From NCBI GenBank assembly GCA_964466155.1, contig CAYXMY010000134.1:1-6604 (forward strand): DNA of 6,604 bases. The letters run 5' to 3'. This DNA comes from Caenibius sp964466155 (GTDB lineage: Bacteria; Pseudomonadota; Alphaproteobacteria; Sphingomonadales; Sphingomonadaceae). Under the pieces are notes generated by a model. The model did not search any database and had not been told where the DNA came from. It saw only the letters and a list, made by a program, of their open reading frames with translations. Positions 1 to 5,681 of this stretch are shown here, one piece after another (positions within the stretch are counted from its first letter, which is position 1; each line of letters begins with the position of its first letter). The translations under genes were made by a program, and so were the position numbers.

Positions 1-105
1 CTTGGTCGCCGGATCGTGGATGATCCCGCGATTGCCGGTGAACAGGCCGGGCTGGGCGATGGCGACAATCTCGCCGAAGGGTGTCACGCGATTTTGCAGC
101 GGCAT
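1..105 (-). CDS. Conserved protein of unknown function, N-terminal 35 residues (cut by the window edge)
   Basis: The frame opens at an ATG (105-103) 38 bases after the alkA stop and stays open to the window edge. Its first residues are MPLQNRVTPFGEIVAI, followed by a stretch containing GLFTGNRGII and HDPAT. I recognise this start from a widespread alphaproteobacterial family of hypothetical proteins. From memory, full-length members carry a later CxxC-type motif resembling the zinc-binding RPCxxC of Ada, but that part lies outside the window and cannot be checked here. The gene has the same strand as ada and alkA and sits close behind them, so it is probably the third gene of the operon. No enzymatic role can be assigned from what is visible. 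Confidence 0.7.
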   Translation of the reverse strand, partial: MPLQNRVTPFGEIVAIAQPGLFTGNRGIIHDPATK

Positions 106-143
106 GGCGTGTGTCCACGGTGGCAGCGGCGCGATGGCGCCGC

Positions 144-785
144 CTATTTCAGCACGTTTCCGCGCTCGCGCGGGATGCGCCACAGATACCAGGCGGCGAC
201 GGTGCGATGCGGCGACCAGGCCTTGGCAATCTCGCGCAGCGCCTTCGGTTTCGGCTGCTCGTTCAGCGATTTGAGGACGCGATAGCCTTCGCGCACGCCG
301 AAATCGTCGACCGGCAACACATCCATGCGCTCCAGCGAATACATTAGCAGCATTTCCACGGTCCAGCGGCCGACGCCCTTGATGCTGACCATCCGCTCGA
401 TCAGGGCCTCATCATCCATGGTGACGGCGATTGCGCGGGGCGGGATGTCGCCCGCGATCGTTGCCGCCGCAATGGCCTGGATGGTTGCGGTCTTGCTGGC
501 CGAGAAACCGCTGGTGCGCAGCACCTCGAAATCCACGCCTACGAGGTCTTGCGGCGTCGGAAACACCCGGTCCGGGAACAGCGCCTTGAGCCGCGCGATC
601 ATCGCGTCACCCGCCTTGGCGGTCAGTTGCTGATAGGCGATGGCGCGCACGAGCGCCTCATATGGTTCGCGTGCCGCTTTGGGATCGTGGCGGCAGGGGC
701 CGACCCGTTCGATCAGTCCCGCCCAGTCATCGTCGACATTCGCGAGAAACGCGACGGAAGCGTCGTAACGCGCGGGGAGGCTCAT
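144..785 (-). CDS. alkA: DNA-3-methyladenine glycosylase II (AlkA type, HhH-GPD superfamily)
   Basis: Base-excision repair enzyme that cleaves the N-glycosidic bond of alkylated purines such as 3-methyladenine and leaves an abasic site. The 213-residue protein carries a helix-hairpin-helix with KGVGRWT at residues 136-142. The Gly/Pro-rich loop ends in VDD (159-161); by alignment to the LPDDY of E. coli AlkA, Asp161 is the catalytic aspartate. YQQLTAKAGDAM (51-62) matches the conserved helix before the HhH region. E. coli AlkA is about 282 residues; this is the short form lacking its N-terminal domain, as is usual in alphaproteobacteria. The start codon overlaps the ada stop as ATGA (782-785), which implies translational coupling and joint alkylation-damage induction. 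The family is secure; exact substrate range is inferred. Confidence 0.93.
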   Translation of the reverse strand: MSLPARYDASVAFLANVDDDWAGLIERVGPCRHDPKAAREPYEALVRAIAYQQLTAKAGDAMIARLKALFPDRVFPTPQDLVGVDFEVLRTSGFSASKTATIQAIAAATIAGDIPPRAIAVTMDDEALIERMVSIKGVGRWTVEMLLMYSLERMDVLPVDDFGVREGYRVLKSLNEQPKPKALREIAKAWSPHRTVAAWYLWRIPRERGNVLK

Positions 786-1876
786 GCGGTCTGCGCAGCC
801 TCACGCTCGAGGATCGCCTGCTTGCGCTCGACGCCCCAGGCATAGCCGGACAGCGACCCGTCATGGCGCACCACCCGATGGCAGGGGATGGCGACAGCGA
901 GCTTGTTCGCGGCGCAGGCACCCGCCACCGCCCTGACAGCGGTCGGTGAACCGATGCGGCGGGCGATTTCGGCATAGGAGACGCGCTCCCCAACCGGGAT
1001 TTCCTGCAACGCCTGCCATACCCGGCGCTGAAAGGCCGTGCCGCGCACATCCAGCGGCAGGTCGAGGCCGATGCCGGGATTTTCGACGAAGCCGACCACG
1101 CGCGCGATCAGCGCCTCATAATCGCGATCCATGCCGATCAGGTTCGCCTTGGGGAAGCGGTCCTGCAGGTTGCGCACCAGTTCGTCCGGATCGTCACCCA
1201 ACAGGATCGAGGCGACGCCCTTTTTGCTGGAGGCGACCAGAATGGCGCCGAGATAGCTCTCGCCGACCGCGAACGTGATCTCCTCGTTCGTGCCCCCGGC
1301 GCGATATTGCGAGGGCGTCATGCCCAGCATCCCGGTCGATTTCTCGTAGAACCGGCCGCTGGAATTGAAGCCCGCATCGTATATCGCCCCCGTGACGCTC
1401 GTGCCGGTTTCCAACCCCTCGCGAACCTTCTTCGCGCGGTCAGCCGCCGCATAAGCCTTGGGTGTCAGGCCGGTCACGGCCTTGAACACGCGGTGGAAAT
1501 AGCTCGGGCTTCGGCCCACCGCCGCCGCAACATCTTCCAGCGAAGGTTCTTCCTCGCAGCCTTCGATGTAGCGGCAGGCCCGGGCAACCAGTTCGGCGTT
1601 CTCGGTATCGAGCGACTGGCCCTCGGGGTTGCAACGCTTGCACGGCCGGAATCCGGTTGCACGCGCGCTTTCCAAGGTGTCGTGCAACGTCACGTTGCGC
1701 GGGTTTGCGGTGCGCGAAGGGCAGGATGGACGGCAATAGATGCCGGTTGTGGTGACCGAATACCAGAGATGGCCATCGGCTGATTTGTCGCGCGCGACTA
1801 TCCGCGCCCAGCGGGGATCGTTCTCAACGGTGAGCGGCGCGGTGCGCGGGGCAAGCATGGATTGAGCGTGGGTCAT
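782..1876 (-). CDS. ada: Bifunctional adaptive-response regulator and O6-methylguanine-DNA methyltransferase Ada
   Basis: Suicide DNA methyltransferase and transcription activator. The 364 residues hold all the expected domains. First is an N-terminal zinc domain with Cys48, Cys52, Cys79 and Cys82 (GIYCRPSC and RPCKRC); by homology Cys48 corresponds to the Cys38 of E. coli Ada that accepts methyl groups from phosphotriesters. An AraC-type double helix-turn-helix follows at about 92-193. Last is a methyltransferase domain (about 200-360) with the PCHRV active site, Cys332 being the acceptor for O6-methylguanine. The length matches E. coli Ada (354). The ATG at 1876 follows an AGAAGAAGAA purine run; the Met at residue 7 is an alternative start without a better site. 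The stop overlaps the alkA start. An AAT-N6-GCAA site 69-81 bases upstream suggests autoactivation by methylated Ada. Confidence 0.96.
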   Translation of the reverse strand: MTHAQSMLAPRTAPLTVENDPRWARIVARDKSADGHLWYSVTTTGIYCRPSCPSRTANPRNVTLHDTLESARATGFRPCKRCNPEGQSLDTENAELVARACRYIEGCEEEPSLEDVAAAVGRSPSYFHRVFKAVTGLTPKAYAAADRAKKVREGLETGTSVTGAIYDAGFNSSGRFYEKSTGMLGMTPSQYRAGGTNEEITFAVGESYLGAILVASSKKGVASILLGDDPDELVRNLQDRFPKANLIGMDRDYEALIARVVGFVENPGIGLDLPLDVRGTAFQRRVWQALQEIPVGERVSYAEIARRIGSPTAVRAVAGACAANKLAVAIPCHRVVRHDGSLSGYAWGVERKQAILEREAAQTA

Positions 1877-1930
1877 CGCATTTCTTCTTCTCTAGCATAT
1901 TTTCGCGATCTTGCTGGCATGACATGCGTG

Positions 1931-1957
1931 CCGCACTCCGATCCTTGCTTTCAAATT
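1931..1957 (-). repeat. 27-base shared upstream element, copy 1 (ada)
   Basis: The copy upstream of ada contains the AAT-N6-GCAA site followed by GGAT and the core CGGAGT. It matches the copy upstream of the DUF2285-like gene at 20 of 27 positions and the copy upstream of the SnoaL gene at 18 of 27, counted by hand without gaps. Its near end is 55 bases from the ada start codon. It is oriented with the gene. The role is unknown; a shared regulator site is inferred. Confidence 0.45.
1945..1957 (-). promoter_or_regulatory. Candidate Ada operator upstream of ada
   Basis: Read on the minus strand, this site is AAT, six bases (TTGAAA), then GCAA. That is exactly the A-box/B-box arrangement described for E. 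coli ada (AAT-N6-GCAA). It lies 69 to 81 bases before the ada start codon. Seven fixed bases would turn up by chance in roughly 1% of upstream regions of this size. The sequence match is seen; binding by this Ada is inferred. A -10-like TATGCT (1899-1894) lies between it and the gene, but no convincing -35 is seen. Confidence 0.55.
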
Positions 1958-2010
1958 CGATTTCCCAGCCAGCCGCTCGATCCCAACCGGAAATGCAGGG
2001 GAAAGCGTTT

Positions 2011-2040
2011 GAGGCCCATACCGAAGGCGGTACGGGCCTC
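2011..2040 (-). terminator. Hairpin after the SnoaL-like gene
   Basis: A 13-base-pair stem with an AAGG/CCTT loop (GAGGCCC outer arm, TACCG inner arm) lies 30 bases beyond the SnoaL-gene stop. The only imperfect pair is G-U when transcribed on the minus strand but A-C on the plus strand, so the structure is stable in the transcript of the SnoaL gene. No clear U-run follows (a short TTT is 7 bases later), so it is a terminator or 3'-end stabilising hairpin rather than a textbook intrinsic terminator. It also shields ada from read-through. Confidence 0.6.
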
Positions 2041-2070
2041 ATGCTTTCTAACGGGCCAGGCCCATCCAGA

Positions 2071-2526
2071 TCAGGCCTTCTCGATCAGCCCGAGTTGCAT
2101 CATCGCGGTCAGCCCATCGTCGAGGCCGTTCTCCTCTACGATCAGGCCATCGACAACCTTCAGGACAGTCTTGCCGGTGAAGTGCATCTTCTTGCCCGTT
2201 GCCGCAGGCAAGCCTTCGTAGCCGGGGAGGAGATCGTCCCAGGCAGCCCCGGTATGCGTGCCGCCACCTTCCCACTGACCGACGACATAGTCGCCCTCGG
2301 CGATCAGGTCGGCAGTGCCCCAGAAGTTGAGGTCGGGGAAGGCCGCGCGAAAATTGGTCATGAAGGCCTTGATGTCCTCGCGGCCACGACGCGGCTCATG
2401 CAGCGAATATTGCAGCAGCATGTCGGGGTGGGCGATCTCGTCGATCACTGAAAGATTGACATTCTCGCCCCAGAATTCGGTGAACCAGCGGACGACGACG
2501 GCCTTGTTGTCTTCTTCTTTGCTCAT
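2071..2526 (-). CDS. SnoaL-like (NTF2-fold) ester cyclase family protein
   Basis: A 151-residue protein of the SnoaL-like polyketide cyclase / ester cyclase superfamily, a small alpha+beta barrel that usually forms dimers. Visible family hallmarks are FRAAFPDL (59-66), IAEGDYVVGQW (75-85), the GTHTG turn (89-93), an ATGKK segment (109-113), DGLIVEENGLDD (126-137) and a C-terminal QLGLI. Length is typical. There is no signal peptide, so it should be cytoplasmic. Most bacterial members in this branch have no known substrate, and no polyketide genes lie nearby, so a cyclase reaction should not be assumed. The ATG at 2526 has GGAAGGA at 2540-2534 with a 7-base spacer, the same site and spacing as the next upstream gene. 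It is followed by a hairpin and is probably a single-gene transcript. Confidence 0.85.
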   Translation of the reverse strand: MSKEEDNKAVVVRWFTEFWGENVNLSVIDEIAHPDMLLQYSLHEPRRGREDIKAFMTNFRAAFPDLNFWGTADLIAEGDYVVGQWEGGGTHTGAAWDDLLPGYEGLPAATGKKMHFTGKTVLKVVDGLIVEENGLDDGLTAMMQLGLIEKA

Positions 2527-2555
2527 GGGAAAATCCTTCCATCATTTTCGGGGCC

Positions 2556-2579
2556 GGTCAGCGGGATTGTTCGCTGACC
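2556..2579 (-). terminator. Perfect 8-base-pair hairpin between the DUF2285-like and SnoaL genes
   Basis: GGTCAGCG and CGCTGACC form a perfect stem around an 8-base loop. It lies about 95 bases after the DUF2285-like stop and 30 bases before the SnoaL start codon. No U-run follows on either strand. It could end or attenuate transcription from the upstream gene, or be a structure or operator in the SnoaL leader; the sequence does not decide between these. Confidence 0.35.
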
Positions 2580-2609
2580 TGGGGGCTGGATATGCGGGTG
2601 GGGTGGGGG

Positions 2610-2636
2610 CAGAACTCCGTTTCTTATCTTCAAAAC
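2610..2636 (-). repeat. 27-base shared upstream element, copy 2 (SnoaL-like gene)
   Basis: This copy carries TTTGAA and the core AACGGAGTTC (minus strand). It agrees with the ada copy at 18 of 27 positions and with the DUF2285-gene copy at 16 of 27. It lies 84 bases before the SnoaL start codon and is oriented with the gene. It overlaps a 7-base inverted repeat (TCCGTTT at 2616-2622, AAACGGA at 2633-2639) with a 10-base AT-rich centre. That repeat may itself be an operator. This copy lacks the strict AAT-N6-GCA pattern of the other two. Confidence 0.35.
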
Positions 2637-2674
2637 GGAAAGGGCATTGCGGGGCTTTCGTGCCGCCGTCCGCC

Positions 2675-2941
2675 TCACAAATAAGACGCCATGCGTTGCA
2701 TCAGCGCGAATTGCGGGATGTTCGTCAGAGCGTTCGCGCGATTGAGATGGCTGTCATAGACACTGCGGGCGCGCGTCGGTTCCTTGTCAGGATCGATGCC
2801 GAAGAAGGCCCCGACGGTCTTGCACCAGTCCTGTCCCTTTGCCTCCCGATCGAGCAGGCAGATGTACAACATCGTGTGATCGCGATCGTAGCTTGTCACT
2901 TCAGCCGCGGTGGGGGCGGTATCCTCGAAAGCCTGGGCCAT
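2675..2941 (-). CDS. Small DUF2285-like (RovC-type DNA-binding domain) protein
   Basis: An 88-residue protein resembling the alphaproteobacterial DUF2285 / RovC-like DNA-binding domain. The family pattern visible here is YDRDHTMLYICLLDRE (18-33), GQDW (36-39), GIDPDKEPTRARSVYDSHL (48-66, an Ile-Asp-Pro turn then a basic helix) and a hydrophobic C-terminal helix. It is essentially the domain alone. Known relatives are often regulators encoded on integrative and conjugative elements, but no transfer genes are visible here. The start is taken as the ATG at 2941 because GGAAGGA lies 7 bases before it; an ATG at 2977 would add 12 residues without family similarity and would place that site inside the coding sequence. 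DNA binding is inferred from family resemblance recognised by eye. Confidence 0.65.
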   Translation of the reverse strand: MAQAFEDTAPTAAEVTSYDRDHTMLYICLLDREAKGQDWCKTVGAFFGIDPDKEPTRARSVYDSHLNRANALTNIPQFALMQRMASYL

Positions 2942-2948
2942 TGCGCAT

Positions 2949-2955
2949 TCCTTCC
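2949..2955 (-). promoter_or_regulatory. Ribosome binding site deciding the DUF2285-like start
   Basis: GGAAGGA on the minus strand lies 7 bases before the ATG at 2941. The same seven bases with the same spacer precede the SnoaL gene (2540-2534). This supports the 88-residue form over the longer frame from 2977. Confidence 0.7.
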
Positions 2956-3017
2956 ATCGTTCGTGTGAGATCGGCATTGTGTGCGGATCGTTGGACGATG
3001 GCGCAGGCGTGGGCAGT

Positions 3018-3044
3018 CGGAACTCCGATTCATGCTTTGGTATT
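3018..3044 (-). repeat. 27-base shared upstream element, copy 3 (DUF2285-like gene)
   Basis: On the minus strand this copy reads AAT, six bases (ACCAAA), GCAT, then GAAT and the core CGGAGTTC. It matches the ada copy at 20 of 27 positions, including AAT, AAAGCA and ATCGGAGT. It differs from the Ada A-box/B-box pattern only in the last base (GCAT for GCAA). It lies 77 bases before the DUF2285-like start codon and points the same way as the gene. The small dyad CGGA-AC-TCCG lies within it. Confidence 0.4.
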
Positions 3045-3063
3045 GAAGAATTGGCCGGTTGGC

Positions 3064-3085
3064 CGCGCGCCTTTGACGGCGCGCG
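3064..3085 (-). terminator. GC-rich hairpin after the LysR-TMEM175 operon
   Basis: An 8-base-pair all-GC stem (CGCGCGCC paired with GGCGCGCG) encloses a 6-base loop. It lies 58 bases beyond the TMEM175 stop codon. It is very stable but has no following U-run. It most likely marks the 3' end of the minus-strand operon and separates it from the DUF2285-like gene. The adjoining plus-strand TTGGCCG/GTTGGCCG repeat adds further pairing potential. Confidence 0.4.
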
Positions 3086-3142
3086 CCGATATTGCCTGGG
3101 GCAAAGCGAAACTCAGCCCGCTGCTGGTGCGCCGAATGGAAG

Positions 3143-3718
<576 letters not shown>

Positions 3719-3733
3719 TGTCCGTCTCTCCCC

Positions 3734-4663
3734 TTAGATATCGCCCATGTCGTTCAGTTCCCGGTCTTCCTTGCCCAACGCGACGAACTGGTCGAGCAGC
3801 CATGACGCCGCCGGCCCCGGCGGAATGTCGCGCCGCCAGATGCCCGCGAAGCGATAAGTGCCGCCCGGATGGTCTGGCATGGCGAGGCGCACCAGCGTTC
3901 CCGCCACCAAATCCGGCTCGATCATCGCCAGCGGCATATTGCCCCAGCCGATCCCTTCACGCAGCAAGGCATATTTCGCGCCCAGATCGGCGAGCCGCCA
4001 AGTTTTGGGACTCATCACCGAATAATCCAGCCCTTCGGTAAAACGTGAGCGGTCAGTGAGGACAAGTTGTGTATAATCGCGTCCCGCGCCGGGGGCGATG
4101 CGCTCCATCCGCCCGAGCGGATGGTCGGGCGCAGCGACAGGGACCATCGAAATAGACCCGGCGGCAATGCACTCGACCCCATCGACCCCGGCCGCAAGTG
4201 GCCCCGATATGCCGATGATCGCTTTGCGGTCGAGGACCATCGCGGTGATCGCCCCGAGCGCTTCGACATGCAGGCGGAGCTGGACCGTCGGGAATTCGGT
4301 GGCGAAGGCATGCAGGACTTTCCCGAGCCGGTCAGTGGGCAACATGACATCGACCGCCAGATCGACCTCGGCTTCGAGCCCGTCGAGCAGTCCCTTCGCC
4401 TTGGCGCGCAGGCCGTCGATACCCATCGAAATCGTCCGCGCTTCGGCAAGCAGCGCGCGGCCGGCGACGGTGAGCTGCGGCTTGCGGGTTCCCTCGCGCT
4501 CGAACAGCGTAAGGCCGAGCTGGGCCTCGAGGTTTGCGATGCCATAGCTGATTACGGAGACCGCGCGATTCAATCGGCGCCCCGCCGCCGTGAAGCTGCC
4601 TGTGTCGACGATCGCGAGGAATATGCGCAACTGGTCGAAGGTCGGTGTGCCTAGATTGCTCAC
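3734..4663 (-). CDS. LysR-family transcriptional regulator
   Basis: A DNA-binding regulator of 309 residues, normal for the family. The N-terminal winged helix-turn-helix (about 7-66) reads TFDQLRIFLAIVDTGSF, then TAAGRRLNRAVSVISYGI and LEAQLGLTLFER, the classic LysR pattern. The remainder (about 90-300) is the co-inducer-binding domain. I place the start at the GTG at 4663-4661: GAGGAA lies 8 bases before it, and the family pattern begins right after it. The frame stays open to an ATG at 4750, but that would add 29 residues with no similarity and run across the candidate promoter. It is divergent from the pirin gene and heads an operon with the TMEM175 gene. LysR proteins typically control the divergent neighbour and themselves, so pirin is the likely target. 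The inducer is unknown. Confidence 0.92.
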   Translation of the reverse strand: MSNLGTPTFDQLRIFLAIVDTGSFTAAGRRLNRAVSVISYGIANLEAQLGLTLFEREGTRKPQLTVAGRALLAEARTISMGIDGLRAKAKGLLDGLEAEVDLAVDVMLPTDRLGKVLHAFATEFPTVQLRLHVEALGAITAMVLDRKAIIGISGPLAAGVDGVECIAAGSISMVPVAAPDHPLGRMERIAPGAGRDYTQLVLTDRSRFTEGLDYSVMSPKTWRLADLGAKYALLREGIGWGNMPLAMIEPDLVAGTLVRLAMPDHPGGTYRFAGIWRRDIPPGPAASWLLDQFVALGKEDRELNDMGDI

Positions 4664-4671
4664 TCTTCTAT

Positions 4672-4677
4672 TTCCTC
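4672..4677 (-). promoter_or_regulatory. Ribosome binding site deciding the LysR GTG start
   Basis: GAGGAA on the minus strand lies 8 bases before the GTG at 4663. This supports the shorter 309-residue protein over the longer open frame from 4750. Confidence 0.65.
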
Positions 4678-4688
4678 GAATGCTTCGA

Positions 4689-4727
4689 TGGGTTTTATCC
4701 CACTCACCAAGAGGGTTCGCAATCCCT
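4689..4727. promoter_or_regulatory. Two similar dyads in the LysR/pirin divergent region (candidate LysR operator)
   Basis: TGGG-N6-CCCA (4689-4702) and AGGG-N8-CCCT (4712-4727) share the layout GGGTT ... ATCCC, with centres 24 bases apart. LysR tetramers usually contact two dyads on one face of the helix, and the region lies between divergent starts. The dyads are seen; their recognition by this LysR protein is inferred. No clear -35/-10 pair for pirin was found on the plus strand. Confidence 0.4.
4694..4722 (-). promoter_or_regulatory. Candidate promoter of the LysR-TMEM175 operon
   Basis: On the minus strand TTGCGA (4722-4717) and GATAAA (4699-4694) are separated by exactly 17 bases, each sharing four of six bases with the -35 and -10 consensus. 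Transcription would start near 4687, leaving a leader of about 24 bases before the GTG. Both boxes fall inside the two dyads described below, as expected for a self-repressing LysR regulator. Confidence 0.45.
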
Positions 4728-4776
4728 AGATTAGCTCCATCGGCGGCCAATTCTGGTGCGCTATTGGAGAAAGATC

Positions 4777-5475
4777 ATGATCGAACTTCGTCCTTTCGAT
4801 AGCCTCGGTGCTGCAAATCATGGCTGGCTCGATGCCCATCATCATTTCTCATTCGCCAATTATCACGATCCGGATCGGATGCACTGGGGTAGTCTGCGCG
4901 TTTGGAACGACGATGCCATTGCGCCCCAAACCGGATTTCCCCCGCATCCGCACCGCGATATGGAAATCATTACCTACGTTCGGGAAGGCGCGATTACCCA
5001 TCGGGACAGCCTGGGCAACGAAGGCCGGACCGAAGCGGGCGATGTGCAGGTGATGAGCGCCGGCACCGGCATTCGCCATTCGGAATATAATCTGGAAGAT
5101 GTGACCACGAAGATCTTCCAGATCTGGATCGTTCCCACCCGCGATGGCGAAGCGCCGAGCTGGGGCGCGAAGCCATTTCCCAAGGGGGATCGCTCGGGCC
5201 ATTTCGTGACGCTCGCATCCGGTTATGACAATGATGACGATGCATTGCCGATCAGGACCGATGCACGGGTCGTGGGTGCGACGCTAAAGGCTGGGGACAC
5301 CGCCGAATATTCGCTCGGCAAGGAACGGAAAGTCTACCTCGTTCCAGCAACGGGTGCGATCGAGATCGACGATATCCGCGTGAACGCACGTGACGGTGCG
5401 GCCATCAGCGATCTCGATGTTCTGCGGATCACCGCGATTGAAGACAGCGAAATCGTGCTTGTCGACGCCGCATAG
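4777..5475 (+). CDS. Pirin family protein (YhhW-type bicupin, possible quercetinase)
   Basis: A 232-residue bicupin. The N-terminal cupin holds HPHRDMEIITYV (57-68) and GTGIRHSEYN (96-105). His57, His59, His101 and Glu103 correspond to the metal ligands of E. coli YhhW. Members of this size resemble YhhW, which shows quercetin 2,3-dioxygenase activity in vitro; the natural substrate is usually unknown. The C-terminal half (about 140-230) is the second, metal-free cupin. The protein has no signal peptide and should be cytoplasmic. The ATG at 4777 is preceded by GGAGA at 4766-4770; a GTG at 4756 in the same frame would add 7 residues without similarity. It is divergent from a LysR gene, its probable regulator, and is followed by a strong hairpin, so it is probably a single-gene transcript. 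Confidence 0.93.
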   Translation: MIELRPFDSLGAANHGWLDAHHHFSFANYHDPDRMHWGSLRVWNDDAIAPQTGFPPHPHRDMEIITYVREGAITHRDSLGNEGRTEAGDVQVMSAGTGIRHSEYNLEDVTTKIFQIWIVPTRDGEAPSWGAKPFPKGDRSGHFVTLASGYDNDDDALPIRTDARVVGATLKAGDTAEYSLGKERKVYLVPATGAIEIDDIRVNARDGAAISDLDVLRITAIEDSEIVLVDAA

Positions 5476-5483
5476 GGAGAAGC

Positions 5484-5524
5484 GGGCCTGCCATCCGTGT
5501 TGAAACGATACGGATGGTAGGCCC
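5484..5524 (+). terminator. Hairpin terminator after pirin
   Basis: A 17-base-pair stem (5484-5500 with 5508-5524) closes a 7-base loop, 9 bases after the pirin stop. The two non-Watson-Crick pairs (5490/5518 and 5499/5509) are both G-U in the plus-strand transcript and would be A-C in the opposite strand, so the structure is tuned for pirin mRNA. No U-run follows (CAAGCG). It shares the GGGCCT/AGGCCC base with the hairpin after the SnoaL gene. Confidence 0.7.
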
Positions 5525-5588
5525 CAAGCGAAGGACTGGGAGAGGTATCCTTGCCGCTCCGCTATTTCGCGCAGGATAGGGGGCATCC

Positions 5589-5602
5589 TTGATCTCGATC
5601 AG
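5589..5602 (+). promoter_or_regulatory. FNR/FixK-type box upstream of the universal stress gene
   Basis: TTGAT-CTCG-ATCAG matches the FNR/Anr/FixK consensus TTGAT-N4-ATCAA at 9 of 10 fixed positions. Its centre lies 86 bases before the usp start codon. If it worked at the usual -41.5 position, transcription would begin near 5637, with a weak TAGGGA at 5625-5630 as the -10. Universal stress genes are frequent members of FNR-type regulons. The match is seen; regulation by oxygen is inferred. Confidence 0.5.
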
Positions 5603-5671
5603 TTCAATCGCCCGATAGCCGGAGTAGGGACGGCCGGAGAGTTGCGGCCGGTTGGCCGTGCGCTGTGCTGT

Positions 5672-5675
5672 GGAG
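5672..5675 (+). promoter_or_regulatory. Ribosome binding site deciding the usp start
   Basis: GGAG lies 6 bases before the ATG at 5682. An in-frame ATG at 5676 and a TTG at 5652 are too close to it or upstream of it. Family proteins commonly begin MYEHILIATDGS, as from 5682. Confidence 0.6.
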
Positions 5676-5681
5676 ATGGGG

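Noticed and set aside
1307..1783. Long plus-strand open frame (158 residues) opposite ada
   Set aside because: It lies entirely antisense to the well-supported ada gene, and its Arg/Ala/Gly-rich translation resembles no family. It is expected from GC-rich codon bias.
1924..2451. Plus-strand open frame of 175 residues across the ada upstream region and the SnoaL gene
   Set aside because: It crosses a terminator-like hairpin and is antisense to a recognisable SnoaL-like protein.
3019..3023. GGAAC on the plus strand as the -35 of an EcfG-type general stress promoter
   Set aside because: No CGTT follows at 16-17 bases, and no plus-strand gene lies downstream.
2942..3142. Possible small gene between the DUF2285-like and TMEM175 genes
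   Set aside because: Short frames exist on both strands, but none has a ribosome binding site or recognisable sequence, and they overlap neighbouring genes. The region is better explained by a hairpin and an upstream element.
4067..4654. Plus-strand open frame of 195 residues opposite the LysR gene
   Set aside because: Antisense to clear LysR domains, no recognisable domain, and composition typical of an antisense frame in GC-rich DNA.
4773..4782. Perfect 10-base palindrome GATCATGATC over the pirin start codon
   Set aside because: Short, includes the ATG itself, and no regulator family with this site at a start codon comes to mind; chance is likely.
5546..5578. Inverted repeat TATCCT ... 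AGGATA and a repeated ATCCTTG upstream of usp
   Set aside because: Arms are only 6 bases with a 21-base spacer and no link to a promoter could be made; likely chance.
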